A stretch of 64,000 bases of DNA from Sialis fuliginosa. Taxonomy: Eukaryota; Arthropoda; Insecta; Megaloptera; Sialidae. The notes under the pieces are model-generated. The model ran no database searches. It was not told the origin of the DNA and saw nothing but the letters and a program-made list of their open reading frames with translations. A program made the position numbers and the translations under genes. The DNA lies in assembly GCA_961205875.1 (NCBI GenBank), contig OY540810.1, positions 29,388,001 to 29,452,000 of the forward strand, given 5' to 3'. Every line of letters starts with the position of its first letter. The stretch's first letter is position 1. Below are positions 14,026 to 25,140 of this stretch, piece after piece.

Positions 14026-14859
14026 TATATATATAAAAGATGCAACTTAAAAAAGATATTATTAATTTGCATTTTGAGTAAAAAACTACATATATTGCAC
14101 ATCAAATTTGCAACGATGACATTATAACAAGTATTTTAAAGGCCACTGTGCAATATGGCTGTATACGAATTAGCACAAGTGTGTGTATATTAAACATTAG
14201 AGATTACAAACTGTATATGACATCATCAATACTTTTGATCAGATGGCGTAGCCCTGACACGTCCAACCATGAACTTGTAAAATAAAATCATATTTTATAA
14301 GAACGTGTAGATATTCTGGTTTTAGTATATTTTATGCATTAAAGATTTTATGAATATTCAGTATGTTTTTTAAAATACGTTTTTGAAATGGTTTGGTTAA
14401 CATTTATGGTAGTTATGTCATTATAGTGTGTTCTTAAGAAATTCTTGGAATATTGACCGATCATTTAATACATTAGGTAAAATTTAAAACAAATATTGTA
14501 CCATTAGAACATTACATAACAATCTTTAAAATTAGCTGTTTATGCACCAAGTCACATATAACAAATTTAAGATTTTTGTAAAAAATCCTATAAAAGTAAT
14601 TTTTTTATTAAACTTCACCGATTTGAAAAAAATTAACAATCTAATTTTGAGATAAAATTGTTTTAAAAAATTACCGTAAAACAAACGAAATATAGATATT
14701 CAGTCCCTTTCTTCTTGTGAATATAAATCCATAAAAAAATAATCAATTACTTTTCTACTGCAGATGCCATGTATGTTATTTCGCTACAAATAATGAGAAA
14801 AAAATTACAAGGACTATAAAAGAATGATAAGGTGTTCAGATGCCAACGAGACTAGTATT

Positions 14860-14960
14860 TATTTTTAGGGTTCCGTATAGTAAACTAGGAACCCTTATAG
14901 TTTCGTTCTGTCCGTCTGTCCGTCCGTTTGTCTATACAAATTTTAAGTCCCACACGAGCA
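14860..14960 (-). repeat. Repeat end with AGGGTTCCGTA and GTCCGTCTGTCC
   Basis: It contains TTTTTAGGGTTCCGTATAG, AGGAACCCTTATAG and CTGTCCGTCTGTCCGTCCG, in the opposite sense to the copy at 9120. The 66-codon frame over it is not a gene. Confidence 0.5.
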
Positions 14961-16419
14961 GGTTAAAAATTATCTACACAGATTTGCTTCACGGTCGGGA
15001 TATAATATGTAATTGTATATCCCTTTCGGTCTTGTGGTAAAATTACTTATTTGAGAAAAAAATAGTTCGGTACTCAAAGGGTTAAGAAACTGCATGAACT
15101 CGTTTAGATTATTTTACTGTGATTAGAATTCTATTTTATTTTAAATTTATACAAGTACATACTTTAAAGAATATTCCTAGAAAATGACCTACATTTCAAT
15201 TGCATTTCATGACTAAAATAATGAAATTGTTATGTTAAAGTACAATACATATTTATAATTTACGTTCATATCAGTAATTAATTTTTCCTATAAATTTCTT
15301 GTTGATATGGATTTGAATAATTTAATAATAATAAGTAGGTAAAAGTTAATTCAAAGAGCACTATATTACTTTTTAAATGAATATTGATTCGAAAAATTAT
15401 AAGATATTGCAGTTTTTTAAAATTAGAATAAAAGATTTTATTGACGGAATCGTTTTGACTTCTGAAAAAGCCAAATGCTTATGTGTAAAAATAATTTTGT
15501 TTTAATTAAATTCCTAAACACATATTAATTCCAACATTCGATATTATTTATGCATAATCAACAAGTTAATAAATACTATGGTCATAATTTTTGATAGTAT
15601 TAATCCGAATTCTTTATTTTTAATGTCTATATCATTAGCATATTTAATTTTCTACATATATAAATACCATAATGGTTTTAATTTGCAATACAAATTTGTA
15701 TTGGAATCTCATCTTGTTTCGAAATTAAAAAGCGGTTTACATTTTGAAAGTTTACTTATAATAGTAAGCTTTATGAATAAGGTAAAACAACTTTCTTTGC
15801 AAGTGTCTTTTCAATTCAACAAAAAAGAATAGGGCCGTGATTGTTTCTTTGAAATTGACAGTGCCATTTTGAAGTAAACATTAACATTTTTGAATTGCAT
15901 AAAATACATTTTTTTAAGTGCATAATATTTATTTAAATATCTTTTCTATTTTTCTTTTTTATTTATTTCCTTTTTTGATAACAAGTAATTATCATACCAT
16001 ATACAAACCTTTAAATTATGATAAGACTTTCACAAATGATTTCTTTATATGGTATTGTATTTCAAAATTCATAAATTATCATTTTAGAAACGGTGAAGTC
16101 AGCAATTGTGTTTCGTTTCTTAAAAAAATGTAATTAGTGTTGTGTAATATTTGTTAATTATAATAAATTGGTGATTATTAGTTTCTACATAGTAAGATTT
16201 TAAGCTTGAACGATTTTTGTACATGTATTTGTTTTTTAAGTTGAAGTTTTCTCGTCCAATTTCTTGTAACACATCACCTAACTTAACTTAATAAATTTAG
16301 CAAATTATAAACGAATATTATTAAAAATCTCACAACCAAAACCTAATTTGAATCTTCAGCAAGGTATTTCCAGTGTGATTGACAGCTGTGTTATGTTAGC
16401 TATGAATTTTAACTATATC

Positions 16420-17005
16420 CAGGGACTTTATCCAGAATTTATTTATGGTTCGGGTTCAGGGGTGGGTTCAGCACGGTACAAACTATTTGAATTCAAAAAT
16501 AGTTATTTTTTCAGGGTTTAGGTGGAGTTCGGGTTCGAGTTTGTAATTGAAAGAATATTATTTTGTACGAAAAAAAAATTAACAAATAAAACATTTTTTG
16601 AAGAAAAAAAACAACATTAATAACCTTTAAAATATGGCAAGAAAAAAGGGCAAAAAAACATTTTAAAGATTGAAATCTCTACTTTTCGGATTTTTTTACA
16701 AATTGAAATGTAATTCAGTTATAGAATCAAAAAAAATCTAAAAATATTTAAATTTTAAAAGTGGACTTGATAAGTCACATCATACAATAAAATTCAACAG
16801 ATTTCTAGTTAGTACTTTTTATAATCTCTTTAAAATATTAAAGTTAATTTATTGAACCTTTTAAAAATATATGGTTACGGTTATCCATGAAAATGTTCGG
16901 TTTCAGAATCAGGTTCGTAGACTTTGAAATATAGCGGTTCGGTTCGATTTCAGGCTAATGAAAAATACGGGGTTTTTCAGGTTCGGGTTCAGGTTTAGGT
17001 CTCTG
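16420..17005. mobile_element. hAT MITE with GGTTCGGG arrays, copy A
   Basis: It begins CAGGGACTT and ends AGGTCTCTG, flanked by ACTATATC and ACTATATT (8 bp, one mismatch). GGTTCGGGTTCAGG-type repeats lie near both ends. The AT-rich middle has no open frame. Copies B and C align along their whole length. Confidence 0.85.
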
Positions 17006-18552
17006 ACTATATTAAAATTAAACGCAATTTGATAACTTATAAGATAATTTTTTAAGTCTTGGCGCAATTAAGAGACCTTTTCTGACACTTCAAAAACAAA
17101 ATTGTATTATTAACACCTATGAATAAAATTTTATTCCCATATATATATTAATCTTTAATCTTTGTTATATTTAATAGAACCTTCGCGAAAATTTCATTGC
17201 ATGTTTTGTAGAAATTGTTATACTTACAGGGAAAGTTTTTATCCCCATTGAATATTTGTATCGGTACCACGTAGTACCTGGCAGTTACAATGTCCTGATT
17301 TAAATCAATAAATACTTGACCGAGAAAACACGTGCGTAGATTTGACAATGATAAATTATATAGGTTTGTTGTATGATGGAAATGACATGTTCTATATTTA
17401 TATCGCATGTGCAGTTATGCAGTTTTATAATTAGAAAAAGTTTTTATAGATGATTTTGTATATTTGGGATATTTGATGATTTCGTGCCATAACAAAATTT
17501 AATAACTTATTTATAGAAGAGATGTCGGGAAGTCATACAAAGATGAAAAAAAATCGATGTTTTTATAAACAATTATTCTATTCTACATAATAATATTCCC
17601 AACTTTTTTTACACTGTAGATACGTTCCAACAAAAACCGCGTTGAAAAATTTTGCATTTTTATATTTAGGTATAAAATATGTAAAACACTAAAAATTTGA
17701 TTATTTTTTTGGAATTCGTGTTAGAACATAAAATACGTGTAAAAAAGTGTATTTGTTCCTATTTGTGGACCGTGTCATTTCAAAATCGTGTAAGAAAAGA
17801 GTTAGGTGTTCATTAATTTTTTTTTAATGTTCGTCAATAATCAAGTAATCAGGTATAGAAAAATAATACGAATTTAGTTGGTTTATGAACAGCATAAATA
17901 CTTCATTAGAACATAGCTTCGAATTCTTTGATAAAAGTGTTAAAAAAGTATAGATAATTTTAAGGACGTATTTAAAACGAGTATATCTATCAAATCAACA
18001 AGTGTTCGCAAACCAACCCTCCCAGAGGTATGAATGATTATGAGTCTTGAGAAATAAATGAGTTTATGAATTCAGAGCAAACATCATAAAATATATAGTG
18101 GTAATTAAATACTTGTTATAATTTTTTTATAACTTGCATAAGCTGAGAATCGTTCATATATAAACTATTTTATATTTTATCCATACTATTTGGACAATGT
18201 TATGCACAAATGTATCAAACCTGTATTTTGTAGTGTTGTTACTTATTTTAGAATGTAAATATATATGTTATAAGCTTTATTTTGAATGAAATTGTATTAA
18301 AACTAAAACATTTTATTTATTTGATACTCGTATTTTAAAATAAAGTAAAACTGGTTTTAATATTACTCTAATAAAAATAAATATATGTATACCTAGACAT
18401 CTTTTAAAATTATAGGATTACCATATTTATATATTTAAATCAGATCTCAGCTATCTATGAAACACAGATAATTTAGCAATTTCAGTAGAAATGTCAAAAT
18501 AAATTATCGTTTTATTATGATCATTAATGTAGATTTGGTGTGAATTTGAGAC

Positions 18553-18687
18553 ATGGGTGGATTAACGCAGCGACCATGGACCCCAACGAAACGTAGGGGC
18601 CCCATTGCGGCTGAGCACGCCAGTCCAGGACCGGCTTGCGTCACATTGCCCTCACTTATTGGAGGGAAAACTGCGCAAACTTCACAG
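18553..18687 (+). CDS. ODF3-like gene, coding exon 1
   Basis: This exon encodes residues 1-45, starting MGGLTQRPWTPTKRRGPI. It also holds a short SPGPA repeat, and it ends at CAG followed by a GTATAA donor, in phase 0. The ATG at 18553 is chosen because the family's conserved RP..P..RGPI block begins six codons later. The frame upstream of the ATG shows nothing conserved. A second ATG at 18575 is in another frame, so it is not the start. Confidence 0.85.
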
Positions 18688-21600
18688 GTATAACTAAAAA
18701 TTTTATTAAGACAATATTTTGCTATTACTATATTTTTACAACACTATTAATTTCAAAGAAAGAATATCGTCGTGTTAACAAAGAGTAATTTTTTAATTTT
18801 TCTGTTAAAATAACTTGTGTTTGGTCTCTGACAAATGCTAGGTTTTGTAAAAACGTTGAGTACATAAAAATTATGTTTTACTTAAAATTGTTACTACAGT
18901 TGTCCTTTTTTCAAATAGTTTTCCAATATTATCTACAAATGCTTTCAAATGTAAAAGCTGTTTTTTAATTAAGTGCTAGATTATTATAAAGCAAAATTTG
19001 GAAAAAATTTCAATAAAAAATTGTCGAAATAAAGACAAATATTAATATAGGTATTTACTTCGTGAACGAATAAATATATTTAAGTTTAATATTTAAACTA
19101 ACATTTTTATTAGTTTTTTATTATTTTTATTTTTGATTGCTTAGTTGTCCCGCGCACCCGCTTACACATTTGGTGGTCGACATGGTGACAAGACAGATAG
19201 CTTGGGTCCAGGTCCAGGTCAATACAATGTGACCGGTCTGAATGCCAAGGGGCGCGACAACCCTCCAGCAGCTAGTCTTCATGGACGTCATAAGGAGCTC
19301 AAGCCATTTAATACTCCTGCACCAGGCGACTACAACCCGGAGAAAGGGGCGATGGATGGATCTCCCTCGTACACATTCGGGCTGAAGCCTATTCACGACA
19401 AGCCCAGCGATACACCGGCTCCAAATGTTTATAATATACCGACTGTTCTTGGACAGACTAAAGAAGGTGAGTTAAATGTATTTTCTAATATTTTTTTGGA
19501 TTGGAATTTCATAAATTTTTCACAAAGTTAGTGTAGTAGTTAGTTTTTTTCATATAATTTTTTATTAGTAATTTGACATCAAAACAGAAATCGCCATTAT
19601 AAAATTTTGTTTAAATTGCTCTGAATGTTGTACAGTGGTTTATTAACTATTTAGTATGACATTAACAGACATTTGTTTGTACCTTTATAAAGCTCATAAA
19701 AAAACGTCTGCTAAGTAAATGCACAATGCTTCCTCGTGTTAAATTCACCAAAGGTAGTTAATTATTGAACAATTTAAATAAAAACCGGTAGTGTTCAGAT
19801 AAATTGCATGGCATTAGTTAAAATTTATGTAGGTAAACCTCAAAATGACATTTAATATGTCAAAGTAAATATCAATTTAAAAAAACAAAACACGATTTTT
19901 TAAAGCAAATTGAGATAAAATTGTAAAGGAATATTTAACAACAAACATTGTAGACCTATATTATAGAAAATTAGATGCTCTACAAAAAAGACTCTATATA
20001 ATATTTTCACGTAAAATGCGTCGTTCTTGAGATATCTTGAAAAAAATCATATTTTTGGATACCACCCCTCCCCCTTACACACGATTTTGATATAAGACCG
20101 TTCTCAAACCAGACCCAACCAACCAATCAAGTTTCAATAATATCGGTTCAGTGGTTCATGAGTTATGCGTGTGATAAGGATTCAGGGGACAGACACACCT
20201 ACAGATAGACAGACTCGAAAAGAAAAGATCAATTTAAAATTTTGTCTAGTTCTAAAACAACTACAAAGATTCTCGTATCTTTGAAATTACGAGAAAGCAA
20301 TTATACATTTTCTCGTAAAAAAAATTCAGCGAAAAATGAATGAAATTTCAATTTGCAAAAAGCATTGGGAAGTAAAAATTTAATCTTTTTTTATCGTTGT
20401 TTTTAACTTATTTATTATTGTTTAAAACTTTATCTAATCTTTATAATAATATTTCTTAATGCTCAATATTGCGAAATTTTGTTTTGTTTATTAAATTTCT
20501 TTTTTACTCTAGGTAACAAAAAAGCCGCACCGGCGTTCACAATGTCCGGTCGCCAGAAGGAGCCGATCGACGAGCGCGTGAAGACCCCCGGTCCCGGCGC
20601 GTACAACAACACCGTAGCCGATGGTGTGATCAAGCAGCGGTCTCCCGCGTTCAGCATCAGCGCCCGGTACACGCTGCCGTCCGACCACTCGCAGAAACCC
20701 GGACCCGGCGCTCACTCCCCCGAGAAGGTACGTTCAATGCTCGTGAGCAAGGTGACGTCTGCCTCTAGTACCACTACTACCCGCGCATATACTACCGCCA
20801 CTCACACTAACTACTAGTAGACTACTGCCCCCGTGTGACAGAGATAAGGTAGATCTATTTGTTGTTTATGTGTGTGTGTGTGTGAGTGAGAAGTACTGAT
20901 TTCGTAATAAGGATCGTTCAGATGCCAAAATAACTAATACTACATTCTTCATTTATGCCCTGTGTTACAAAGAATATGATTTAAACCAAAACCTTACTAC
21001 ATCAGACTATATATGAGAAGGTGAGTTCCAAAACTCGTTTGTTCCATTTAAAAAAAAAAATCTGTCATGGGAGCCACGAGACTTTCTTATAAGTAAATCA
21101 GACAGTGAACAGTGTACGCGATTTTTAATTTATTAAAACACATTTCTGACAAACTAGTAAAAGATAAAATAAAATGAATGGGACATAAAATATACCTAGT
21201 TAATATTATTCTCTACATTATATATGAAATGAATTTTTTGAATCTAATCTCTATTTTTGAAGTAAGAAAAATATGTTTTAGATAAAAAATATCGAGTATG
21301 TTATTATCCATAATTTATTTCCCATACATTTTTTCCAATATTTATGATATAGTCAGAAAGAATTTTTTTTTAATAAATGGGACGTTTTCTTCCCAGACAA
21401 AAATTAATCTAAAATATAAAATTTCATTCTTCTACGATTTGTCGTATTTGAGTAACAGCACTTATAGACAGACAGACAAACACACAGACATCATGGCGAA
21501 AATAGTCAGAATGGATTCAGGGAAGGTCAAAATGGATAATTCCATCAAAATCCGGAGTTCGAAAAAAATCGGCATCACTACACTGTATCTCGATTATTTT

Positions 21601-24600
21601 TTAAAATGGAACGAACGAGTTTTGGAACTCACCTCCTCATATATAGGTAGAATCTTATTCATTGTGCTAAATGGGTTATGGGTCATTCTATGGGAGATGA
21701 CACCTGACCAAGATAAATAAATTGTTAGAAATCACTTGAAATATTGTTAAAGTTCGAAAGTAGTGCGAAATATACAAATATTAAAAAAAATCATTTTTTA
21801 TATTTTGTCAGTTTAAAAAATGATTTTTACTCCAACCATGCTTGGTACATTTTTTTTGGTTAGGTTTTGGTCGAGACCATATTTAATATAATTCGGGCAT
21901 AAATGATTTTAATTTTTTGTTTCATATTTTCATTATTTTAGGAAATAGAAAAAGGTTAATGTAGTCAAATTGGCAAACGAATGTTTTATATAATAAATGG
22001 ATTAAATAGTAAATAGGCATAATTATTCTAGATATATGGTGTATTGCGAGATCAGTGGAGGGACGCTTGTTTTTTTCCACTAAACTGACAAAATCAAAAA
22101 CTCAATGTTTTTCAACCTGTTTTTAAATATTTTCAGTTTCCGTCAAATTGACTGTTCTTTTGAAGAAAAAATTTTTTTAGATAAAAATTGTCAGTTTGGT
22201 TGAAATACTGCTTAATAGAAATTAATTGATTCATACATAAGCCAAAGCAATTAAAAACATAACATTAACTTTATATACTATATAATATGAATAAAAACAA
22301 ACTTGTTTGTTTAAACGTCAAAAATTTATTAAAGAAAAGGTAACCGCAAGCTTTCGATTCACAGAATCATCGTCAGGCTAAAATATAATAAATAACAATT
22401 AAAAACAATTAATATAATGCAAAATATTGATATTTTAAAATAAAAATTCAGAAATATACCTATTAATAAAGATTTAAATTTTTAACTATTTGAGTTACTA
22501 AGAGATTTGTTATTTTTTCAAACATTTCCGTAGTCCCATGAATATTATTGAGATAACAACATCGTTCTCAAATTTAAATCTTTATTAATAGGTATATTTC
22601 TGAATTTTTATTTTAAAATATCAATATTTTGCATTATATTAATTGTATTTAATTGTTATTTATTATATTTTAGCCTGACGATGATTCTGTGAATCGAAAG
22701 CTTGCGGTTACCTTTTCCTTAATAAATTTTTGACGTTTAAACAAACAAGTTTGTTTTTATTTATATTTAACGTCACTACTATTATATTACTATATAATAT
22801 GTATACATTTCATAATTGGCATAACTTTTATCCTTAGTTTTATCAAAATCTCCTATTTGTAACAGCCATGTAAATCCCTATTTAATAAATGTGCACCAAG
22901 CTGTCAACTATTTGCTAATATAGATAAAAGAAAGACGAAGTCGAACATTAGCGATTGACAGTTTTTTTATAAAGGAATATATTTTAAGTTGATTGCTTTG
23001 GTTGCCAAATAACTTTTGTAGTGATAGTTTGAATAATTTCTTATTTAATTATGTAGTTCATGTTACTTTTTATTAAAAAAGAGGATACCATCATCAGGAA
23101 GAAGTAATTTATATTTATTTATTCATATAAGAAGTTATGAATCATGTAATTTAATTAATGAAATGTAATATATGTTTATATTTTATTAATTAGCTATGTG
23201 TTTTAGAAATAACTAAATTCTGATTTTCATGAAAATTATGCATGGAAATCAGTCAGCTAATTAACAAACATTAACTGTAATAACAATGATAATGATGATA
23301 GGTGACTGTGCACAAACGTACTGCGCCCGCGCATTCGTTTGGGATCAAGCACTCGCAGTACCTCGGCACCGCGACGGCTCACCTGCTCCACGAGCACCTC
23401 TAACTCACTAACCATCCTGTGTGTATGTCCGTCCGTCTAACTTATTGCTATCTAGTCTTCCTTTGTGCTGTTCGGTATGTTCTCCTACTTCTCTTTTCTT
23501 TGTTACTTATGCACTGCATAGGTGTCGATTTTTTTTGGAGAGATTAGATTAACTCTATTATTAAATAATTATTGGTTTCTGAGTGTAAGTCGTTTGTCAT
23601 TGTCTCCAGCCTTGGATAATGATTAAAACAATGTGGCTTATACACCCAGGTGTCAATTTTTTAAGTTTCCATAACCAAATATTATTATAATTTCTGCTGT
23701 AATTAATAATAGGTATATGTTTTAACAATACCCGAGAAAAAATAGATTAGATCTACATACGAAGATCTACACAGATCTACGTATATCTGTGTAGATCTAC
23801 GGAGATGTGCATTCATCGAAAAACCAAAGATGACCGAATGAAATTTTTGATTTACGTATACCTACATAGATCTATTCTAATCGACGAAGATCAAAATTTT
23901 GATCTAATTTGATATGCGTAGATCTAATCTATTGTTTCCCGGGTACTTATTGTTAGTTATTTATGCTCATCTCTTCCGTTAGTCGACGCCTATGCTATCT
24001 TGTGTTTACACCATGAGTTATTGTTGTCTTGCTTGATTATGTTAATTAAGTTATGAGTAGTTTTGTTTTATATTTGTGTTTGTTGTTTGTTATTAATTAA
24101 GTCAAATTTAACGAGTTAACTTTTTTATGTTATAATTATTTTAGTTGAAGGTGTATTTAATTAATTGGTCATTGTTTTTATTATTGCATTGTCTAGTTGT
24201 AATTATAGCCGTTTAGAACCCACATTGATAAATTCTATTAGTCGTTAATTTTCTAATAAATTGATAATACTTGAGTAACCTTAAACAAATTTACAGAATC
24301 ATCATTGTATTGGTTTCTAAATGGCACATTTTTGAAAAATAATCCATGGTGTATTTTTGCTAACATTACTATATTAAAACATATTTTTTATCAAGATAAA
24401 TTCTGATATATAGGTAGTGAATTTTTCATACATAGATGAATAAAAAAAAGTTTCTTCTTTGGCAATATAGCACAGAACTATAAGTAATAGAAACTTCGAA
24501 ATACAGTAGTATCTCGCAATAACGGCGCTGTTAAGTTTTATATTTCTATTACTTTTTCAGTTGTAAATCATGTACGTACGTATTAAATATACGAGTATTC

Positions 24601-25140
24601 AAAGGTAAATTTCCCTTTCTATCATTGTTTTATAGTTAGTGTTATTGTACACATAATATACATATATTAGTACACATATATAGTACGTAGTTTTGCTTGA
24701 ACAAGGCACTCGTGAGGCAGAAAAAAAGCTTTAATTCATTTACTGGCGTTTTTCAATTAACGGCGAGGGTCCGATCCCAATTACGCCGTTATTGCGAGGT
24801 ATTACTGTAGTTTTAAAATGTTTATTATTATTATGTAGTCTAGTATGAAATATGTATTCAAATAATTTCTCTGAATCATTTAATAGTTACGAAAAAATGG
24901 GAACAAATTTTAATATAAAAATGAAAATATTTAATAATTATTTAAAATTTTGATACGTAAACGTATAGATAAGTACTATATGTCATCAAATAGGAAAAGT
25001 ATATTAATCCACCCGGAACATTGAAATTTCTGATTGTTTATTAATAATTGTTTATTTCTACTCTGTTCCAGAATCTACAGGACTATACGCCAGCACATAC
25101 ATTTGGTATTAAACATTCTGTCTACTCTAATAATTATTAA
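18553..25140 (+). CDS. ODF3/CIMAP1-like SHIPPO-repeat protein, whole gene
   Basis: This four-exon gene encodes a 257-residue protein (135+322+215+102 coding bases), close to the usual ODF3 length of about 250. Members of this family (outer dense fiber protein 3 / ciliary microtubule-associated protein 1) bind axonemal microtubules of sperm flagella and cilia. Seen directly: an N-terminal RPWTPTKRRGPI block like the family start, PGPG-type repeats around residues 66-72, 102-108, 135-141, 177-183 and 214-220, a GAHSPEK motif at 218-224, and a terminal FGIKHSQY. All introns are GT-AG, with phases 0, 1 and 0. A second last exon at 25072-25140 gives a 246-residue alternative product. Introns carry several transposons (21007-21646, 22290-22788, 23730-23944, 24504-24807). 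A testis-biased role is inferred from the family, not shown here. The Drosophila homologues are several, so no single orthologue symbol is given. Confidence 0.92.
19145..19466 (+). CDS. ODF3-like gene, coding exon 2
   Basis: This exon encodes residues 46-152 plus the first base of codon 153. The acceptor is TTGCTTAG at 19144 and the donor is GTGAGT at 19467. It holds three SHIPPO-like units: LGPGPGQYN, TPAPGDYNPEK and TPAPNVYN. Each is followed by a YTFG or similar strand-forming motif, as in ODF3 proteins. An open frame on the opposite strand over the same bases is a shadow. Confidence 0.93.
19700..20190 (-). repeat. Dispersed repeat, copy in ODF3-like intron 2
   Basis: It is about 490 bp and matches 46802-47325 in opposite orientation. 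Shared landmarks include CATGAGTTATGCGTGTG, AAATTGAGATAAA, GACATTTAATATGTCAAAGT and the GCACAATGCTTCCTCGTG segment. It is a non-coding repeat of unknown class. Confidence 0.7.
20513..20727 (+). CDS. ODF3-like gene, coding exon 3
   Basis: This exon completes codon 153 and encodes residues to 224, ending PGPGAHSPEK. The acceptor is TTTACTCTAG and the donor is GTACGT at 20728, leaving phase 0. It contains two SHIPPO repeats, TPGPGAYNN and KPGPGAHSPEK. Codon third positions are strikingly G/C-rich compared with exon 2 and with the distal last exon. The frame stays open for another 29 codons past the donor to a TAG at 20815. Open frames on the - strand here are shadows. Confidence 0.93.
21007..21646. 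mobile_element. Inverted-repeat MITE GAGTTCCAAAACTCGTT, copy 1
   Basis: The arms CTATATATGAGAAGGTGAGT and ACTCACCTCCTCATATATAG continue inward through CCAAAACTCGTT. It lies in the third intron of the ODF3-like gene. The 140-codon frame starting at 21298 falls inside and just past it and shows no transposase motif. A shorter copy is at 31759-31923. Confidence 0.78.
22290..22788. mobile_element. Penelope-like palindromic retroelement remnant
   Basis: Two arms of about 188 bp (22293-22480 and 22571-22757) are near-perfect inverted copies around a 90-bp spacer. The 13-bp duplication ACTATATAATATG flanks it (22277-22289 and 22789-22801). Each arm carries CTGACGA, a GATTC-TGT-GAATC hairpin and GAAA, which is the order of a hammerhead ribozyme core. 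The right end AACGTCACTACTATTATATT recurs in the element at 28875. Penelope-like identity is inferred from the hammerhead-like core, variable-length duplication and inverted structure. No reverse transcriptase is present. Confidence 0.6.
23302..23403 (+). CDS. ODF3-like gene, proximal alternative last exon (4a)
   Basis: This exon encodes 33 residues beginning VTVHKRTAPAHSFGIKHSQY and then a TAA stop. In ODF3 proteins the segment after SPEK reads VT...(A)P..(T/S)FGIKHS.Y, so the match is clear. The exon is in phase 0 with exon 3. The acceptor is weak: the bases before AG are purine-rich (aatgatgatag) with almost no polypyrimidine tract. A possible ATTAAA poly(A) signal lies at 23622-23627. This exon gives the 257-residue isoform. 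Confidence 0.88.
   Translation: MTVHKRTAPAHSFGIKHSQYLGTATAHLLHEHL
23622..23627 (+). terminator. Possible poly(A) signal for last exon 4a
   Basis: An ATTAAA hexamer lies about 220 bases after the stop of the proximal last exon. No AATAAA is closer. In DNA this AT-rich such hexamers are common by chance, so this is a suggestion only. Confidence 0.25.
23730..23944. mobile_element. Palindromic MITE between the alternative last exons
   Basis: The inverted arms ACCCGAGAAAAAATAGATTA and TAATCTATTGTTTCCCGGGT flank repeated AGATCTAC units in both orientations. It is about 215 bp and non-coding. TA lies at both edges. Confidence 0.75.
24504..24807. mobile_element. pogo/Tigger-like MITE in the ODF3-like intron
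   Basis: The ends are CAGTAGTATCTCGCAATAAC and GTTATTGCGAGGTATTACTG, with TA on both sides. It sits between the two alternative last exons. Confidence 0.82.
25072..25140 (+). CDS. ODF3-like gene, distal alternative last exon (4b)
   Basis: The 22 codons read NLQDYTPAHTFGIKHSVYSN and then NY-stop, a diverged copy of the C-terminal motif in exon 4a (PAHSFGIKHSQY). The acceptor (TTTCTACTCTGTTCCAG) is strong and in phase 0, so exon 3 can splice here without a frame change. Its codons are AT-rich, unlike those of exons 3 and 4a. An AATAAA at 25557-25562 could serve as its poly(A) signal. It is most likely a mutually exclusive alternative last exon that arose by exon duplication. A decayed relic is less likely, because frame, splice site and motif are all intact. 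Confidence 0.75.
   Translation, partial: NLQDYTPAHTFGIKHSVYSNNY

Larger units (their letters stand above)
14026..18552. other. Upstream region of the ODF3-like gene
   Basis: Apart from the repeat end at 14860 and the hAT MITE at 16420-17005, nothing is recognised. No TATA box or 5' non-coding exon could be assigned upstream of 18553. Confidence 0.45.

Noticed and set aside
19127-19396. 89-codon - strand frame opposite exon 2, and similar frames opposite exon 3
   Set aside because: They are shadows of the ODF3-like exons, whose + strand frames carry the conserved repeats.
21298-21720. 140-codon open frame in the third intron of the ODF3-like gene
   Set aside because: It lies in and across the MITE at 21007-21646, includes CAGACAGACAAACACACAG-type simple sequence and shows no transposase or other motif.
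22675-22705. A complete, active hammerhead ribozyme
   Set aside because: The core order is present, but stem I cannot be paired from the adjacent bases and stem III needs a G-U pair. I therefore report only a hammerhead-like core.
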